From: an uncultured Odoribacter sp.
GTDB taxonomy: Bacteria > Bacteroidota > Bacteroidia > Bacteroidales > Marinifilaceae
Length of the DNA: 64,000 nt
Direction: 5' to 3'
Assembly: GCA_910578105.1 (NCBI GenBank)
Contig: CAJTPD010000001.1
Coordinates: 496,001 to 560,000 of the forward strand
In this document: positions 34,959-45,047 of the stretch, piece by piece
Layout of the letters: the number at the start of each line of letters is the position of its first letter
Numbering within the stretch: the first letter of the stretch is position 1
Notes under the pieces: generated by a model
What the model was told of the DNA's origin: nothing
Database searches by the model: none
What the model saw: only the letters and a program-made list of their open reading frames with translations
Translations under genes and position numbers: made by a program

Positions 34959-37900
34959 CTAATTCAAATAATATTTCTTAAAAAATTCAAGATAATTTTT
35001 TACTGTTTTCTTTTCAAGCAAGGTTCCTAAATTTACGTCCGTAATGATGAAATTCGTATAATTTACACCTCTCAGCGATTTAAACAATCTACGATTATTC
35101 AACACCGTCCTGAAATAACGCATAGCCTCCTCTTTGTCCCTGAATCCGGATACCGCCATGTAATCATTATCTTCATCAAATTTCTGATTTTTCAAAGACA
35201 AACCTGAAAAATTGAATTCTTCAAACACTGTTTTCAGTCTGAAAGGGTCTACCGTATTCGGATAAACCAAAATAAACTTATGAACTACACTCTTGTTATA
35301 TACATATTCCCCATCTTCCACCCCGATAGCTCCTGCCCCTTTCAAATAATTATTACCAAAATATTTTACATATTCTTCCAGACACTCATTTTCGCGCATA
35401 GCTTTCAGGTTCTGTTCTGTAATAACAAAAATCTCATACTTCATCCCGGCCAAACGGTCAAATATTTCCTTATCTCTCAACACAGCATTCATATAATCCA
35501 AAGCGTATTCTTTTGTCCCCACATTTTTCACTACAATCAATTCCATCTGCTCATTATAATCTTCTTTAGTCAACATAAAAGCAGGGTCTACCTGATGTAA
35601 TACTTCTGCAACCCGTTTTGCATTCACTTCGTGGAAAGGAACCGCCAATACCAAATGATGGACAGCAGATTCTTCATAGTTAAACGTATGAGCTGCCGTT
35701 CCGTTTTTTCCACACAACCGTTCCCCCCGTTGACGGTCCACAAAATAATTTTCTATAAAAAATTCCGAATAACTTTCTGTATCCTTCAATCGCTTGAACC
35801 GCGTCAAATTATTATTATCCATAATAAACATCCGGTAGGAACGGTTTCCGATAATTTTCAACAAATATTTATCCGTTGCCATCCGGCTGAAATATATCAA
35901 AGCTTTATGACTATTCTCAAACTTACGGATAATCAAGGCTTCTTGCTTATACCACAACTCTTCTTTGCTCAGTTCATAATTTTTTCCCTCAGCAGCTTCC
36001 GAAGCATGTATAAAAGTCAACCGCGCCTTAAAACGCATCTCTTCGGCCAAATTAAAATCTTCAGGCAACAATATCACCACCACCTGTTCATTATCTTTTG
36101 CCATCTGATATGTCGTGGCTTCTTTATGCGTCTGTCCCGACATAACCTCCGTATCAAATGTCCAATTACGATTAGCCTGTAAATGACGCGCCTGAGCCAT
36201 GTCATTGACACTATATATCACAGGTTGATTACCCGTTGATACAGAAGCCAATATATCATTCACAACACTCCGCATCTCCTCAGAAGGTCCATGCTCCAGC
36301 ACTTTTTCCAAAGCCTCCTTACCCTCTTGTACTGACGCAGTATTCAGCATACACATTGCCTTCAGAAAAAGTACGTTAACCTTCAGTTTATTATCCGGAT
36401 ATTTCTGCAAAATCTCATCACAAATCTGTTCGGCCTCCCGGTAATACACCTGCTCATAACGGGCATAAGCCTGTCCATAGAGCTCCTCAATAGTCTTTAA
36501 TACATTACCTGTCTTTTTAAAATATTCAGGATCTTGTAAACCTAATGCAAAATCACTCTCCGGAAAACGCCGGAGTAGTTCTTGCTTATAATTCTCGGCC
36601 ACAGCCATTTTATCGCTTTTCTCTGCCGCATTATAAGCCAGATAATGAACCATAGGCAAGTTACTATCATCCGGAAAACGCCGGATATAAGCATCAAAAC
36701 ACTCGAGTGCTTTCGCCGGATCATTAAACTTATACAAATACATCTCTCCGGCTCTGTAATAAGCATCTTTTATTTTTTTCCGGGCAATCTGCTTACTTTC
36801 TTCAGTCATAGGCAAACCCTGCAAATAATACTCCCGGCTTTTCGTATCTTTTTCTCCTCCTCCTTTTTCGTCCCCGGATTCATCTGCCATGGTTTCCGGA
36901 TTCTCAGAAAAATCTACCATTGCCTTATTCTGCCTCCGCCAATGATCTTCTAATTTCCGGCGTCCCCATCTTTGTTTAAACTCATTTTTTCCTACTGCAA
37001 TAGTTACCGGATTATAAAAATACCAATCACTCCTTTTATTATTAGTCCCATAAGCATTCCGATTGCCTAACATATTGTTCCGCTCATAAAAATTCCGCTC
37101 ACTCATCGCCTGACGAGCCTGTTCCTTTTCGGCAATCTCTTTGTCCTTTATCTCCTGTATCTTACGATCTATGATTTGATTCCGGTCTGCTTCCGGCATA
37201 GCTGCTAAATTCAACAAACTGTCCAACAACTGAATAGCACTTAAACACTGGGTGAGATCAGTCAAATCCCCCAATAACATTTTCAACTGGTCATAATCTT
37301 CATACCGGGAATCCATTACATACATACAAGAATCATAACAGCTCTGGGCACGGACATAATCTTTCTCCTTAAAATAATAATCTCCCAGTTTCCGGAAAGA
37401 AAGTGCCTGCTGATTATCATTATCAACCGAAGCACGGACAGATTTCCAATATAAGTTGACAGCCTTATCTTCTTCCCCCTGTTTTTCCTCAATATTTCCT
37501 AATGCATAATAAATCCTGTCCTGAAAATCATCGTTCCGGGAATCCCTCAACATTTTTTCCAGTTTCTTTTCTATTACGGCATCCTTTCCCTGATAAGCCA
37601 AAGCCATATTAACCTTAGCATTAAAAACCATTTCATAATTAAAATTGAAACGTGATGTCTTCCTTAAAGCTGCCATGGCATTTCCATCTTGTCCTTCCTT
37701 CAAATACAATTGGGCCAGCATAAAAGTATAACGGGGTCTGTATTTCACATTCCGGCATATCCTGACTAAATTCTCTGCTTCAGTAATAGCCTGGGGATAC
37801 ATACCCTGACGTACATAAAAATCAGTCCTCACTGCAGCAACCAATTCCTGTTGCTTGCGTTTCAGCTTACTCCCTTCCAAATGATTCATCCACTGTGCTG

Positions 37901-38459
37901 CCTCATCATATCTTCCCATCTCCGTCAAACTCCTGAATAACCAGATAGCTGTCTCTGTCTGTATCTCTTCATCTTCAGCATACTGACGCTGAATAAAACG
38001 AAAGGTATTATTGGCCATTGCATATTTCTTTTTATAAAAATATGCTTTCCCCAACAACAAATAACAACGGTCCAGTTGATTGTTAAATTCCTTTTTCTTG
38101 CGAAAAGTCTGATAACTTTTAGAGTCTTTATTTTTCCGTCTCCGGGGTTTTACCGTAATGGAATGCTTATCTATGGCTTTTACAGCCTTCTCTATAGCAT
38201 GATCCATATCCGAACTACACAAAGCCCGCGTCTGCTCATTATTGGACACAAAAACAGGCAAAAGAGTTGTATAATCCTCTTTATGCCTGGTTCTCATATT
38301 CTTCACTCCAGACTTCAACGCCTGGTTTCCATTAAAATAAACATTATAACGGGTAGTCAACTGATGATAATTGCGCGAAAAAAAATTGTTTCTTTTCACC
38401 GAACAACCACACAGCCCCGTTACCAGTATCAGGTATATTATAAATAGAAAAATCCTCAA
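34959..38459 (-). CDS. porW: PorW/SprE-like type IX secretion TPR lipoprotein
   Basis: This 1166-aa lipoprotein (lipobox LCGCS near residue 20) has the PorW/SprE signature right after the lipid anchor: NFFSRNYHQLTTRYNVYFNG. Many tetratricopeptide repeats follow (about 120-420 and 560-760). The C-terminal part holds repeated modules ending in patterns such as KYLLKIIGNRSYRMFIMD and FNFSGLSLKNQKFDEDN. PorW is needed for T9SS cargo recruitment and gliding in relatives. It overlaps mrp by 4 bp. Placement with mrp and tsaE suggests a housekeeping operon. Confidence 0.88.
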   Translation of the reverse strand: MRIFLFIIYLILVTGLCGCSVKRNNFFSRNYHQLTTRYNVYFNGNQALKSGVKNMRTRHKEDYTTLLPVFVSNNEQTRALCSSDMDHAIEKAVKAIDKHSITVKPRRRKNKDSKSYQTFRKKKEFNNQLDRCYLLLGKAYFYKKKYAMANNTFRFIQRQYAEDEEIQTETAIWLFRSLTEMGRYDEAAQWMNHLEGSKLKRKQQELVAAVRTDFYVRQGMYPQAITEAENLVRICRNVKYRPRYTFMLAQLYLKEGQDGNAMAALRKTSRFNFNYEMVFNAKVNMALAYQGKDAVIEKKLEKMLRDSRNDDFQDRIYYALGNIEEKQGEEDKAVNLYWKSVRASVDNDNQQALSFRKLGDYYFKEKDYVRAQSCYDSCMYVMDSRYEDYDQLKMLLGDLTDLTQCLSAIQLLDSLLNLAAMPEADRNQIIDRKIQEIKDKEIAEKEQARQAMSERNFYERNNMLGNRNAYGTNNKRSDWYFYNPVTIAVGKNEFKQRWGRRKLEDHWRRQNKAMVDFSENPETMADESGDEKGGGEKDTKSREYYLQGLPMTEESKQIARKKIKDAYYRAGEMYLYKFNDPAKALECFDAYIRRFPDDSNLPMVHYLAYNAAEKSDKMAVAENYKQELLRRFPESDFALGLQDPEYFKKTGNVLKTIEELYGQAYARYEQVYYREAEQICDEILQKYPDNKLKVNVLFLKAMCMLNTASVQEGKEALEKVLEHGPSEEMRSVVNDILASVSTGNQPVIYSVNDMAQARHLQANRNWTFDTEVMSGQTHKEATTYQMAKDNEQVVVILLPEDFNLAEEMRFKARLTFIHASEAAEGKNYELSKEELWYKQEALIIRKFENSHKALIYFSRMATDKYLLKIIGNRSYRMFIMDNNNLTRFKRLKDTESYSEFFIENYFVDRQRGERLCGKNGTAAHTFNYEESAVHHLVLAVPFHEVNAKRVAEVLHQVDPAFMLTKEDYNEQMELIVVKNVGTKEYALDYMNAVLRDKEIFDRLAGMKYEIFVITEQNLKAMRENECLEEYVKYFGNNYLKGAGAIGVEDGEYVYNKSVVHKFILVYPNTVDPFRLKTVFEEFNFSGLSLKNQKFDEDNDYMAVSGFRDKEEAMRYFRTVLNNRRLFKSLRGVNYTNFIITDVNLGTLLEKKTVKNYLEFFKKYYLN

Positions 38460-39532
38460 TGTTTTGTTATTCTTACACGTTTAGTCTGGGCCTGATTTTC
38501 TTCAACAGCTTTCACCACTTCTCTTGCCAATCGGGCAAATGCTGCTCCCGTAATACTATCGGGATCCAAAGCGACGGGTTCACCGGAATCCCCCCCGTCA
38601 CAAATACTTTGTACCACCGGAATCTGTCCCAGCAAACGTAATCCTTTTTCCTCTGCCAATTTTTTTGCACCCTCTTTTCCAAAAAGATAATACTTATTAT
38701 CAGGCAATTCTGCCGGAGTAAACCAAGCCATATTTTCCACCAATCCAAGAACAGGAACATGGATACCCGGAGATTCAAACATATTAATACCTTTTATGGC
38801 ATCTGCCAACGCAACCTGCTGCGGCGTACTCACAACAATCGCCCCCGTCAAAGCTACCGTTTGCACCAACGTCAGATGAATGTCGCTGGTCCCCGGCGGC
38901 AAATCTATCAACATGTAATCCAGTTCATCCCAAAAGCCTTGCTCTACCATCTGCTTCAAGGCATTCGAAGCCATAGGACCACGCCACACTGTTGCAGAAG
39001 CCGGGTCCACAAAAAAACCAATGGATAAAATTTTAACTCCGTACTTTTCTACCGGAATAATCATATCTTGATTTTCAATCTTTTCCATATAAGGCTGAGC
39101 CTTTTCACAACCAAACATTTTAGGCATCGAAGGACCAAAAATATCGGCATCCACCAACCCTACTTTATATCCCTGCATAGCCAAGGCGACGGCCAAATTG
39201 GCTGCGACAGTCGATTTACCAACCCCTCCTTTTCCGGAGGAAACAGCAATAATATGCTTTACCTTTTCTAACGATAAAGGCCGCTCCAAATCATGCATAA
39301 AAAGTGTTTCAATTTCAACTTTCTCATAATCAATCAATAAAGATTCACATTTCTTCTTTATGACATTTACAAACGGATCACCGGAATTTTGAAAAACCAA
39401 CCTGAACATCACTTTATTCCCATCAATTTGAATCCGCTGAACCATATCCAGCTCTACAATATTCTTTACTGTCCCGGGATACTTAACCTCTTTCAATACC
39501 TCCCGGATTTCTTTGATTTTGTCCTGCATCAT
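38456..39532 (-). CDS. mrp: Mrp/ApbC iron-sulfur cluster carrier ATPase
   Basis: This 358-aa P-loop ATPase transfers Fe-S clusters to apo-proteins. An N-terminal MIP18/DUF59 domain is followed by the deviant Walker A AVSSGKGGVGKSTVAANLA, then DADIFGPSMPKMFG and MLIDLPPGTSDIHLT. The usual CxxC cluster motif near the C terminus is not clearly visible, which occurs in some Mrp proteins. It is the first gene of the mrp-porW-tsaE-ald-porE operon. Confidence 0.95.
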   Translation of the reverse strand: MMQDKIKEIREVLKEVKYPGTVKNIVELDMVQRIQIDGNKVMFRLVFQNSGDPFVNVIKKKCESLLIDYEKVEIETLFMHDLERPLSLEKVKHIIAVSSGKGGVGKSTVAANLAVALAMQGYKVGLVDADIFGPSMPKMFGCEKAQPYMEKIENQDMIIPVEKYGVKILSIGFFVDPASATVWRGPMASNALKQMVEQGFWDELDYMLIDLPPGTSDIHLTLVQTVALTGAIVVSTPQQVALADAIKGINMFESPGIHVPVLGLVENMAWFTPAELPDNKYYLFGKEGAKKLAEEKGLRLLGQIPVVQSICDGGDSGEPVALDPDSITGAAFARLAREVVKAVEENQAQTKRVRITKH

Positions 39533-39737
39533 AACTTTTGTAAATAATAGCCCAAAATTGGTAACGAAATTAATGAAAAATCACCAATTATTGCACATCA
39601 AATAAGAAAATTACCATTTTAACAATACCAATAGAACTTGATAAGAATGTTTAAGTAAAAAAAAGCAATAACTTACAACCTATATGCTCTCCTAAGCGTA
39701 AAACACACCGAATTAAACAATTAAAAATCAAATAATT

Positions 39738-40259
39738 ATGAAAACAGTGTTAAAATTTTTAATCGCAGTGAGCATCGTATGCGGAGCAATCGTGTTCACA
39801 AGTTCTTGTAAAGATCATGATAAAGATGACCAAACCACCATTATCGGCACCTGGAACGTTGCACAAAGCCGGGTGGGAGTCAGCCTGAATGCCAATGCTT
39901 CCAACACAGAAGCAGAAATTGAAGCCGCAATAGCCAATTATCTTCAGGTAGCAGTTAATTCAAAAGTTGTATTCAGCAGCACAAAAGTAACTTTTTCTTA
40001 TTCACTCAACGGAGCAGAAATGAAAAGCGAAACTTTTGATTATACACTGAATAATTCCACTCTTTCCATCGTATTACCTATCGATAATCCTAAAAATCTT
40101 ACAGCCGATGCAGGATTAACAGATAATACATTAAAAGTAACCTTTGACAAACCATCTTATACTGCTTTATTAAAATATTATGCAGAAAAGGACCCGGATT
40201 TCAAAACTTATATAGACCAAATTTCTGAAGCAAGTGTCTACTATCGTTTAGAACGTTAA
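39738..40259 (+). CDS. Small lipocalin-like lipoprotein
   Basis: This 173-aa lipoprotein (lipobox TSSCKD) has a short mature domain with IIGTWNVAQSRVGV at its start, a GTW motif typical of lipocalin-like Bacteroidota lipoproteins, then beta-strands to VYYRLER. Exported and likely anchored in the outer membrane. Function unknown. It is monocistronic and flanked at its 3' end by a long inverted repeat. Confidence 0.75.
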   Translation: MKTVLKFLIAVSIVCGAIVFTSSCKDHDKDDQTTIIGTWNVAQSRVGVSLNANASNTEAEIEAAIANYLQVAVNSKVVFSSTKVTFSYSLNGAEMKSETFDYTLNNSTLSIVLPIDNPKNLTADAGLTDNTLKVTFDKPSYTALLKYYAEKDPDFKTYIDQISEASVYYRLER

Positions 40260-40265
40260 TCTGCT

Positions 40266-40362
40266 AAAAAGACCGCTTATATATTCTGCATAACTCTGAT
40301 TGACAAGTTCAATCCAATAAATAATAGTCCTCAGAAAAACCGGATCAATAAGCGGTCTTTTT
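40266..40362. terminator. Long-range 15-bp inverted repeat between convergent genes
   Basis: AAAAAGACCGCTTAT (40266-40280) pairs perfectly with ATAAGCGGTCTTTTT (40348-40362) across a 67-nt loop, which has its own small hairpin (GATTG/CAATC). Both strands end in a T run, so it can terminate both neighbours. The large loop is unusual. Confidence 0.65.
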
Positions 40363-41140
40363 ATATCCTTGTATTATATTTCTTTAACCTGTTGCGTAAA
40401 CCGGCATAATCAGGACATACTTTACCTACCAACTTCCAGAAAGCAGCAGAATGATTCTTTTCTACTGTATGGCATAATTCATGAAGAATCACATAATCAA
40501 TGATTTCATCCGGTAATTTCATCAATTTGATATTCAAACTAATGTTATTATCATAGGAACAACTCCCCCAATTTGAAATATTATTCCTGAAACTCAATTT
40601 TCCATATCTGAATCCGAATTTTTCAGCATAATATTTTACTTTTCCAGGAAAATAACGACGACTCTCCAATGCATATATTTCCAACAAAAATTGCTGTACA
40701 ATTTTCTCTACCCGACAAAATTCCACCTTTTCAGGAATTGATAACACAATCAACTCCCCTTCAATCTTATAAGAAGGTCTGATTTCATGGGTTGCTGCTA
40801 TTTTTAACGTATGAAATTTAGTCTTTACCTCAGCTCCTACCTGTAATCCGACACCAGTATCCTGCTCATATACTTTCATATTTTCACGGGTTTCTGCAAG
40901 CCATTTCCGGTTATCTTCCAAAAAAAACTCCACCTGTTTCCGGCTCACCCCAAAAGGAACACTCACCCATATTCCCCTCCCCGGTGCCATACGAATCCGT
41001 AAATATTTGATATTTGCCCCGCGCCTCACTTTAATTTCTCCTACTCCGGCTAATTCTATCACTTCCATTATTTCCCAACCATTTGCACAAATATTAAAAT
41101 AAACGGCTCTCCAAGTCCGATTAAAAAAGTATTTAGACAA
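40361..41140 (-). CDS. YgjP-like (DUF45) zinc metallohydrolase
   Basis: The protein (259 aa, or 235 from the ATG at 41068, which matches the family start MEVIELAGVGEIKVRR) carries the zinc motif VILHELCHTVEKNHSAAFW, i.e. HExxH plus a downstream His. The N-terminal part has a KYLRIRM-type strand and YGKLSFRNNISNWGSCSYDN, typical of DUF45/M48-like proteins encoded beside restriction systems or alone. No neighbour suggests a substrate. Confidence 0.85.
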   Translation of the reverse strand: MSKYFFNRTWRAVYFNICANGWEIMEVIELAGVGEIKVRRGANIKYLRIRMAPGRGIWVSVPFGVSRKQVEFFLEDNRKWLAETRENMKVYEQDTGVGLQVGAEVKTKFHTLKIAATHEIRPSYKIEGELIVLSIPEKVEFCRVEKIVQQFLLEIYALESRRYFPGKVKYYAEKFGFRYGKLSFRNNISNWGSCSYDNNISLNIKLMKLPDEIIDYVILHELCHTVEKNHSAAFWKLVGKVCPDYAGLRNRLKKYNTRI

Positions 41141-41297
41141 AAAATTGACGGACTAAAGTCCTGATAGAAAAATATAAATCAGAAACTTTAGTCCAGCCTG
41201 GCAGCATAGTGCTGGCCAATGATCAAAAGGAAATGCCCATCTCAAAAATCAATATCTTATCTTCTCAGATGACTTCCCGTAAAATTTATACTACAAA

Positions 41298-41579
41298 TCA
41301 AGCTTCCTTTACCAATTCACTCAACTTAGAAAAAGCACCGTCGACAGAAATCATCAAATCCTTATAAATAGCACGATAATGCGCTCTTTTTTCATTCTTA
41401 GCAAGACTTCTGCCAACATTTACACGTTGACGCATGCTATTCCGGGCATCAATTACATCCTGCACTATACCACTGATATCATCGGTGCTTTTCCCATAAG
41501 ACAGACAATTCAGACAATCGTCAATTACAGCAAAAGTCAAATAATCAATGTCTTTCTTTAATCTCTTAATACTAGCCAT
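41298..41579 (-). CDS. Conserved small helical protein, unknown function
   Basis: This 93-aa protein is mostly alpha-helical with no signal peptide. It begins MASIKRLKKDIDYLTFAVID. I recall similar-length hypothetical proteins in Bacteroidales but no assigned function. Single gene between the DUF45 and M13 genes. Confidence 0.6.
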   Translation of the reverse strand: MASIKRLKKDIDYLTFAVIDDCLNCLSYGKSTDDISGIVQDVIDARNSMRQRVNVGRSLAKNEKRAHYRAIYKDLMISVDGAFSKLSELVKEA

Positions 41580-41649
41580 ACTTCTAAAAATTTAATTTCT
41601 TCAAAAATAAATATTTTCCTGTAAACTTTCTCCTTTTCAGAAAAATAAT

Positions 41650-43674
41650 TTACCAGATTGAGGCCCGTTTTTCAGGAGCCAGATACATTGCATCCCCTTC
41701 TTTAATACCAAACGCCTCATTCCAACCGTTTATATGCGGAAGAGCCGCATTAACACGCCAACGTCCCAGAGAATGGACATCCATTTGAGTCAGTAAACGA
41801 ATCTGCTCATCCCGGATATTACTTGCCCAGACATTTGCATAGGCCAGATAAAAACGCTGGTCAGGAGTAAAACCATTCAGTTCATTCAAAGGTGCTTCCT
41901 GAGTTGCATTATGAAAAGCCTGAAAAGCTATCTGCAACCCGCCATAATCGGCAATATTTTCACCTAATGTCAACTGTCCGTTGGCATGAAGCCCCGGCAA
42001 CACTTCTATAGCATCAAACCAATCCACCAGCACCTGAGCACGTTTTTCAAAATTCTCCGCATCCTCACTCGTCCACCAGTCTTTCAGATTACCGTCTTTA
42101 TCATACCGCCGTCCCTGATCATCAAAGCCATGGGTCATTTCGTGACCGATTACTACTCCGATAGCTCCGTAATTAAAAGCATCATCTGCATTCATATCAA
42201 AAAATGGATATTGTAAAATACCGGCAGGAAAACAGATTTCATTGGTCGTCGGATTATAATAAGCATTCACAGTCTGAGGAGTCATTAACCACTCCGTTTT
42301 ATCCACCGGCTGACCGGCCTTTGCCAGCATATAGTCAAAATCAAACTCATTGGAACGTAAAATATTGGCCCAATACGAATCATTTTTTATCTCCAATGCC
42401 GAATAATCCCGCCATTTATCCGGATATCCGACTTTCACATAAATGGCAGCCAACTTATCCAATGCCTTGGCTTTCGTCTCTTCACTCATCCAGGTCAAAG
42501 CCTGAATCCGTTGTCCCAATGCCTCCTGAAGATTACCGACCAGTTTCACCATCCTTTCTTTGGCGGCCGCCGGAAAATATTTCTCCACATACATCTGACC
42601 GACAGCCTCGCCCAAAGCCGCGTCTACAGTAGCCACAGCCCTCTTCCAACGCGGTTTCATTTCTTTGACGCCAGAAAGCACTTTACCATTAAATTCAAAA
42701 TTTTCAACAACAAAATCATCACTCAAATAAGGTGCTGCAGCATCTATCACTTTCCATTGTAAATAAGCTTTCTGAGCATCCATCCCTGCACGATTCAAAA
42801 TACAGGCCACCTCCTTTAAAGGTTCCGGCTGAGCGACATTCAATTCCCTTAATCCGGGCAATCCAATAGTTGTAAAATATACATCCCAATCAATTCCGGG
42901 TATTTCTTTCTTCAATTCTTCCAAACTCATCTTATGATAGTTTGCATAGGGATCACGCAACTTTATCTTTTCATAAGAAGCAGTTGCCAACCGGGTTTCT
43001 ATCTCCATAACCCGGGCAGCAGCTTTCCGGGCAGCTTCTTCGCTAAATCCTGCCAATTGAAACATCTTAACAACATGTTGCTCATATTTTTTACGGATTT
43101 CCTTATTATGCTCATCACCTTTCAAATAATAATCCCGGTCTCCCAACCCTAAACCACTTTGGTAAGTCTGTAACAAATTCTGGCTGCTATTCATATCATC
43201 AGCAGAGATATATACTCCGAAATACGCCCCCAATCCCTGACGGGTCATCTCAGCAATCAACTTGACAAACTCTTTTTTATCCTTCACTGCCGCAATTTTA
43301 TCCAATTGTGCCTGAATAGGAATATATCCGCCAGCATTCAAAGCTGCACTATCCATTGCCATATTGTACAAATCGCCAATCTTACATGCCACATTTCCGG
43401 CATCAGATTTTTTTGCAGCAAGCTCTTCAATCAACCCTTTAATTTGTTGCCGGTTATTTTCAGCTAACAAGTCAAAGGAGCCAAAACGTCCGTACTCATC
43501 GGTAAGCGGATGTGCTTTCATCCATCCCCCACAGGCAAACTGATAAAAATCCGTACTGGGCGACACTGACCGGTCTAAATTAGCCTCTTCAATGCCCCCA
43601 CTCCGCTTCTGTTCACAAGCAACACCCGTTGTCAGTATCAAAGCCAAAACAGGTAAATAAAACTTTTTATTCAT
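41650..43674 (-). CDS. pepO: M13-family metallopeptidase lipoprotein (neprilysin/PepO-like)
   Basis: The 674-aa zinc endopeptidase has a lipobox (TTGVACEQ). The catalytic motif VIGHEMTHGFDDQGRRYDKD gives HExxH, and the third ligand Glu is in ENIADYGGLQIAF. Other M13 hallmarks are VNAYYNPTTNEICFPAGILQ and the C-terminal CxxW-less end RASIW. It is probably periplasmic or surface exposed and cleaves oligopeptides. Length is standard. Confidence 0.95.
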   Translation of the reverse strand: MNKKFYLPVLALILTTGVACEQKRSGGIEEANLDRSVSPSTDFYQFACGGWMKAHPLTDEYGRFGSFDLLAENNRQQIKGLIEELAAKKSDAGNVACKIGDLYNMAMDSAALNAGGYIPIQAQLDKIAAVKDKKEFVKLIAEMTRQGLGAYFGVYISADDMNSSQNLLQTYQSGLGLGDRDYYLKGDEHNKEIRKKYEQHVVKMFQLAGFSEEAARKAAARVMEIETRLATASYEKIKLRDPYANYHKMSLEELKKEIPGIDWDVYFTTIGLPGLRELNVAQPEPLKEVACILNRAGMDAQKAYLQWKVIDAAAPYLSDDFVVENFEFNGKVLSGVKEMKPRWKRAVATVDAALGEAVGQMYVEKYFPAAAKERMVKLVGNLQEALGQRIQALTWMSEETKAKALDKLAAIYVKVGYPDKWRDYSALEIKNDSYWANILRSNEFDFDYMLAKAGQPVDKTEWLMTPQTVNAYYNPTTNEICFPAGILQYPFFDMNADDAFNYGAIGVVIGHEMTHGFDDQGRRYDKDGNLKDWWTSEDAENFEKRAQVLVDWFDAIEVLPGLHANGQLTLGENIADYGGLQIAFQAFHNATQEAPLNELNGFTPDQRFYLAYANVWASNIRDEQIRLLTQMDVHSLGRWRVNAALPHINGWNEAFGIKEGDAMYLAPEKRASIW

Positions 43675-43699
43675 AAAAATTTATATTTAAAGTAAATCA

Positions 43700-44581
43700 C
43701 TAGTCAAGCCTGCTCTTTAATTCGTCCGGCAATACAGGCATTGCTCCCTGCTGAGAACAAACAAAAGCAGAAACATCTGCCGCCAACCGATGGGCGGCCC
43801 CCACCTGTCTGCCTTTCAGTATAGCACAACAAAATGCTGCTGTAAAGGAATCGCCGGCCCCCACCGTATCAGCCACCTCCGTTTTCGGAGTTTCCAAAAA
43901 TGATACATTACCCGGAGTAAAAACATAACTACCTTTAACCCCACAGGTCAAAATCAATATTTTCAAATCGAAATCATGCAATAAAATCCGGCATTGCTCC
44001 TCCGGACTCTCCTCCGGATAGCCCAGCAACCTGCCCATCACTTTCAACTCCTCATCATTCAGTTTCAATATATTACACCGGTAAAGGGACTCACATACCA
44101 CCTCTTTCGTATAAAATTCCTGCCTCAGGTTTACGTCAAACACTTTATAACTATCAGCAGGCATACTGTCTAAAAAAAGATAGACAGAAGTCCGGGAAAT
44201 GACATTACGCTGGGCAAGCGAACCGAAACACACACAACAAGTACGTCTGGCTAATTTTTCCAAAGAAGGTGTAAACGGAATATTATCCCACGCTACATTT
44301 TCCCTGATTTCATAACGGGGAACTCCCTGCCCATCCAATTCCACCAACACAGTACCAGTAGGATAAGGAACCTTATCAACATGATATTTCAAATGTTTTT
44401 GCTTAAAATTTTCAAGAATTTCCGCACCAGACGCATCTTCCCCAATTGCACTGACAACCCGGCTATTTAACCCGAATTGCGAAACATGATAGGCAAAATT
44501 AGCCGGAGCTCCTCCTATTTTCTTGCCTTCAGGCAATATATCCCAAAGGACTTCCCCCAATCCAATGATAACATCGTTCAT
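43700..44581 (-). CDS. PfkB-family sugar kinase (fructokinase-like)
   Basis: The 293-aa ribokinase-family enzyme has the N-terminal motif KKIGGAPANFAYHVSQFG and the C-terminal catalytic motif DTVGAGDSFTAAFCCAIL. The catalytic Asp is in GAGD. It most resembles fructokinases. A -7 box (TATCTTTG on the minus strand, 44608-44615) and a 20-bp palindrome about 105 bp upstream suggest control by a LacI-type sugar regulator. No transporter gene is adjacent. Confidence 0.9.
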   Translation of the reverse strand: MNDVIIGLGEVLWDILPEGKKIGGAPANFAYHVSQFGLNSRVVSAIGEDASGAEILENFKQKHLKYHVDKVPYPTGTVLVELDGQGVPRYEIRENVAWDNIPFTPSLEKLARRTCCVCFGSLAQRNVISRTSVYLFLDSMPADSYKVFDVNLRQEFYTKEVVCESLYRCNILKLNDEELKVMGRLLGYPEESPEEQCRILLHDFDLKILILTCGVKGSYVFTPGNVSFLETPKTEVADTVGAGDSFTAAFCCAILKGRQVGAAHRLAADVSAFVCSQQGAMPVLPDELKSRLD

Positions 44582-44685
44582 TTTGTATCTTGTTGCTCAA
44601 AACTTTACAAAGATAAAAACTACTCCCGTCAAATAGAAATTTTCAGAATGTTAAAATTTGATTTTTGTTTGTTAAACAGTTGTTA

Positions 44686-44705
44686 ATATGAAAACGTTTT
44701 CATAT
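44686..44705. promoter_or_regulatory. Perfect 20-bp palindrome, LacI-family-like operator
   Basis: The site reads ATATGAAAACGTTTTCATAT, with a central CG and the GAAAACGTTTTC core typical of LacI/CcpA-class regulators. It lies between the fructokinase-like gene and the small membrane ORF at 44753. Confidence 0.6.
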
Positions 44706-44752
44706 TTTTAAGACAGGAAAACAATCTGCTGGTCAGATAAAAATTTTGAGCC

Positions 44753-44908
44753 ATGAGAACAAAAGGTAATCAATTATTCATTCAAATTTTGTTATTGATT
44801 GTCATTACGGCTATCATCGCAGTTACTTGTGTGAGTTTAACCGAGTTGGTAAAACAACTCTCTGAGGCTGCCGGAGAAATACTTACCCGTTTTAATACCG
44901 GGTTGTAA
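44753..44908 (+). CDS. Small single-pass membrane protein (51 aa)
   Basis: An ORF too short for most gene finders encodes MRTKGNQLFIQILLLIVITA, a strong transmembrane segment, then a short amphipathic tail LTELVKQLSEAAGEILTRF. It starts 48 bp downstream of the palindrome. Function unknown. Confidence 0.5.
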   Translation: MRTKGNQLFIQILLLIVITAIIAVTCVSLTELVKQLSEAAGEILTRFNTGL

Positions 44909-44950
44909 AATAATAACAAATATCCGGGACCGGGCCTGCAACAAACAACA

Positions 44951-44994
44951 CAGGGGAAGTCATCTGCCTTTCAAAATTCATTTTACTTCCCCTG
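44951..44994. terminator. Hairpin after the small membrane ORF
   Basis: CAGGGGAAGT (44951-44960) pairs with ACTTCCCCTG (44985-44994) across a 24-nt loop. There is no strong T run. It lies between the small ORF and the Dabb gene. Confidence 0.5.
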
Positions 44995-45047
44995 GTAAAT
45001 TTATTAAGGTATTTACTATATTTGCAATCCTAAAAAACGAAAATACC

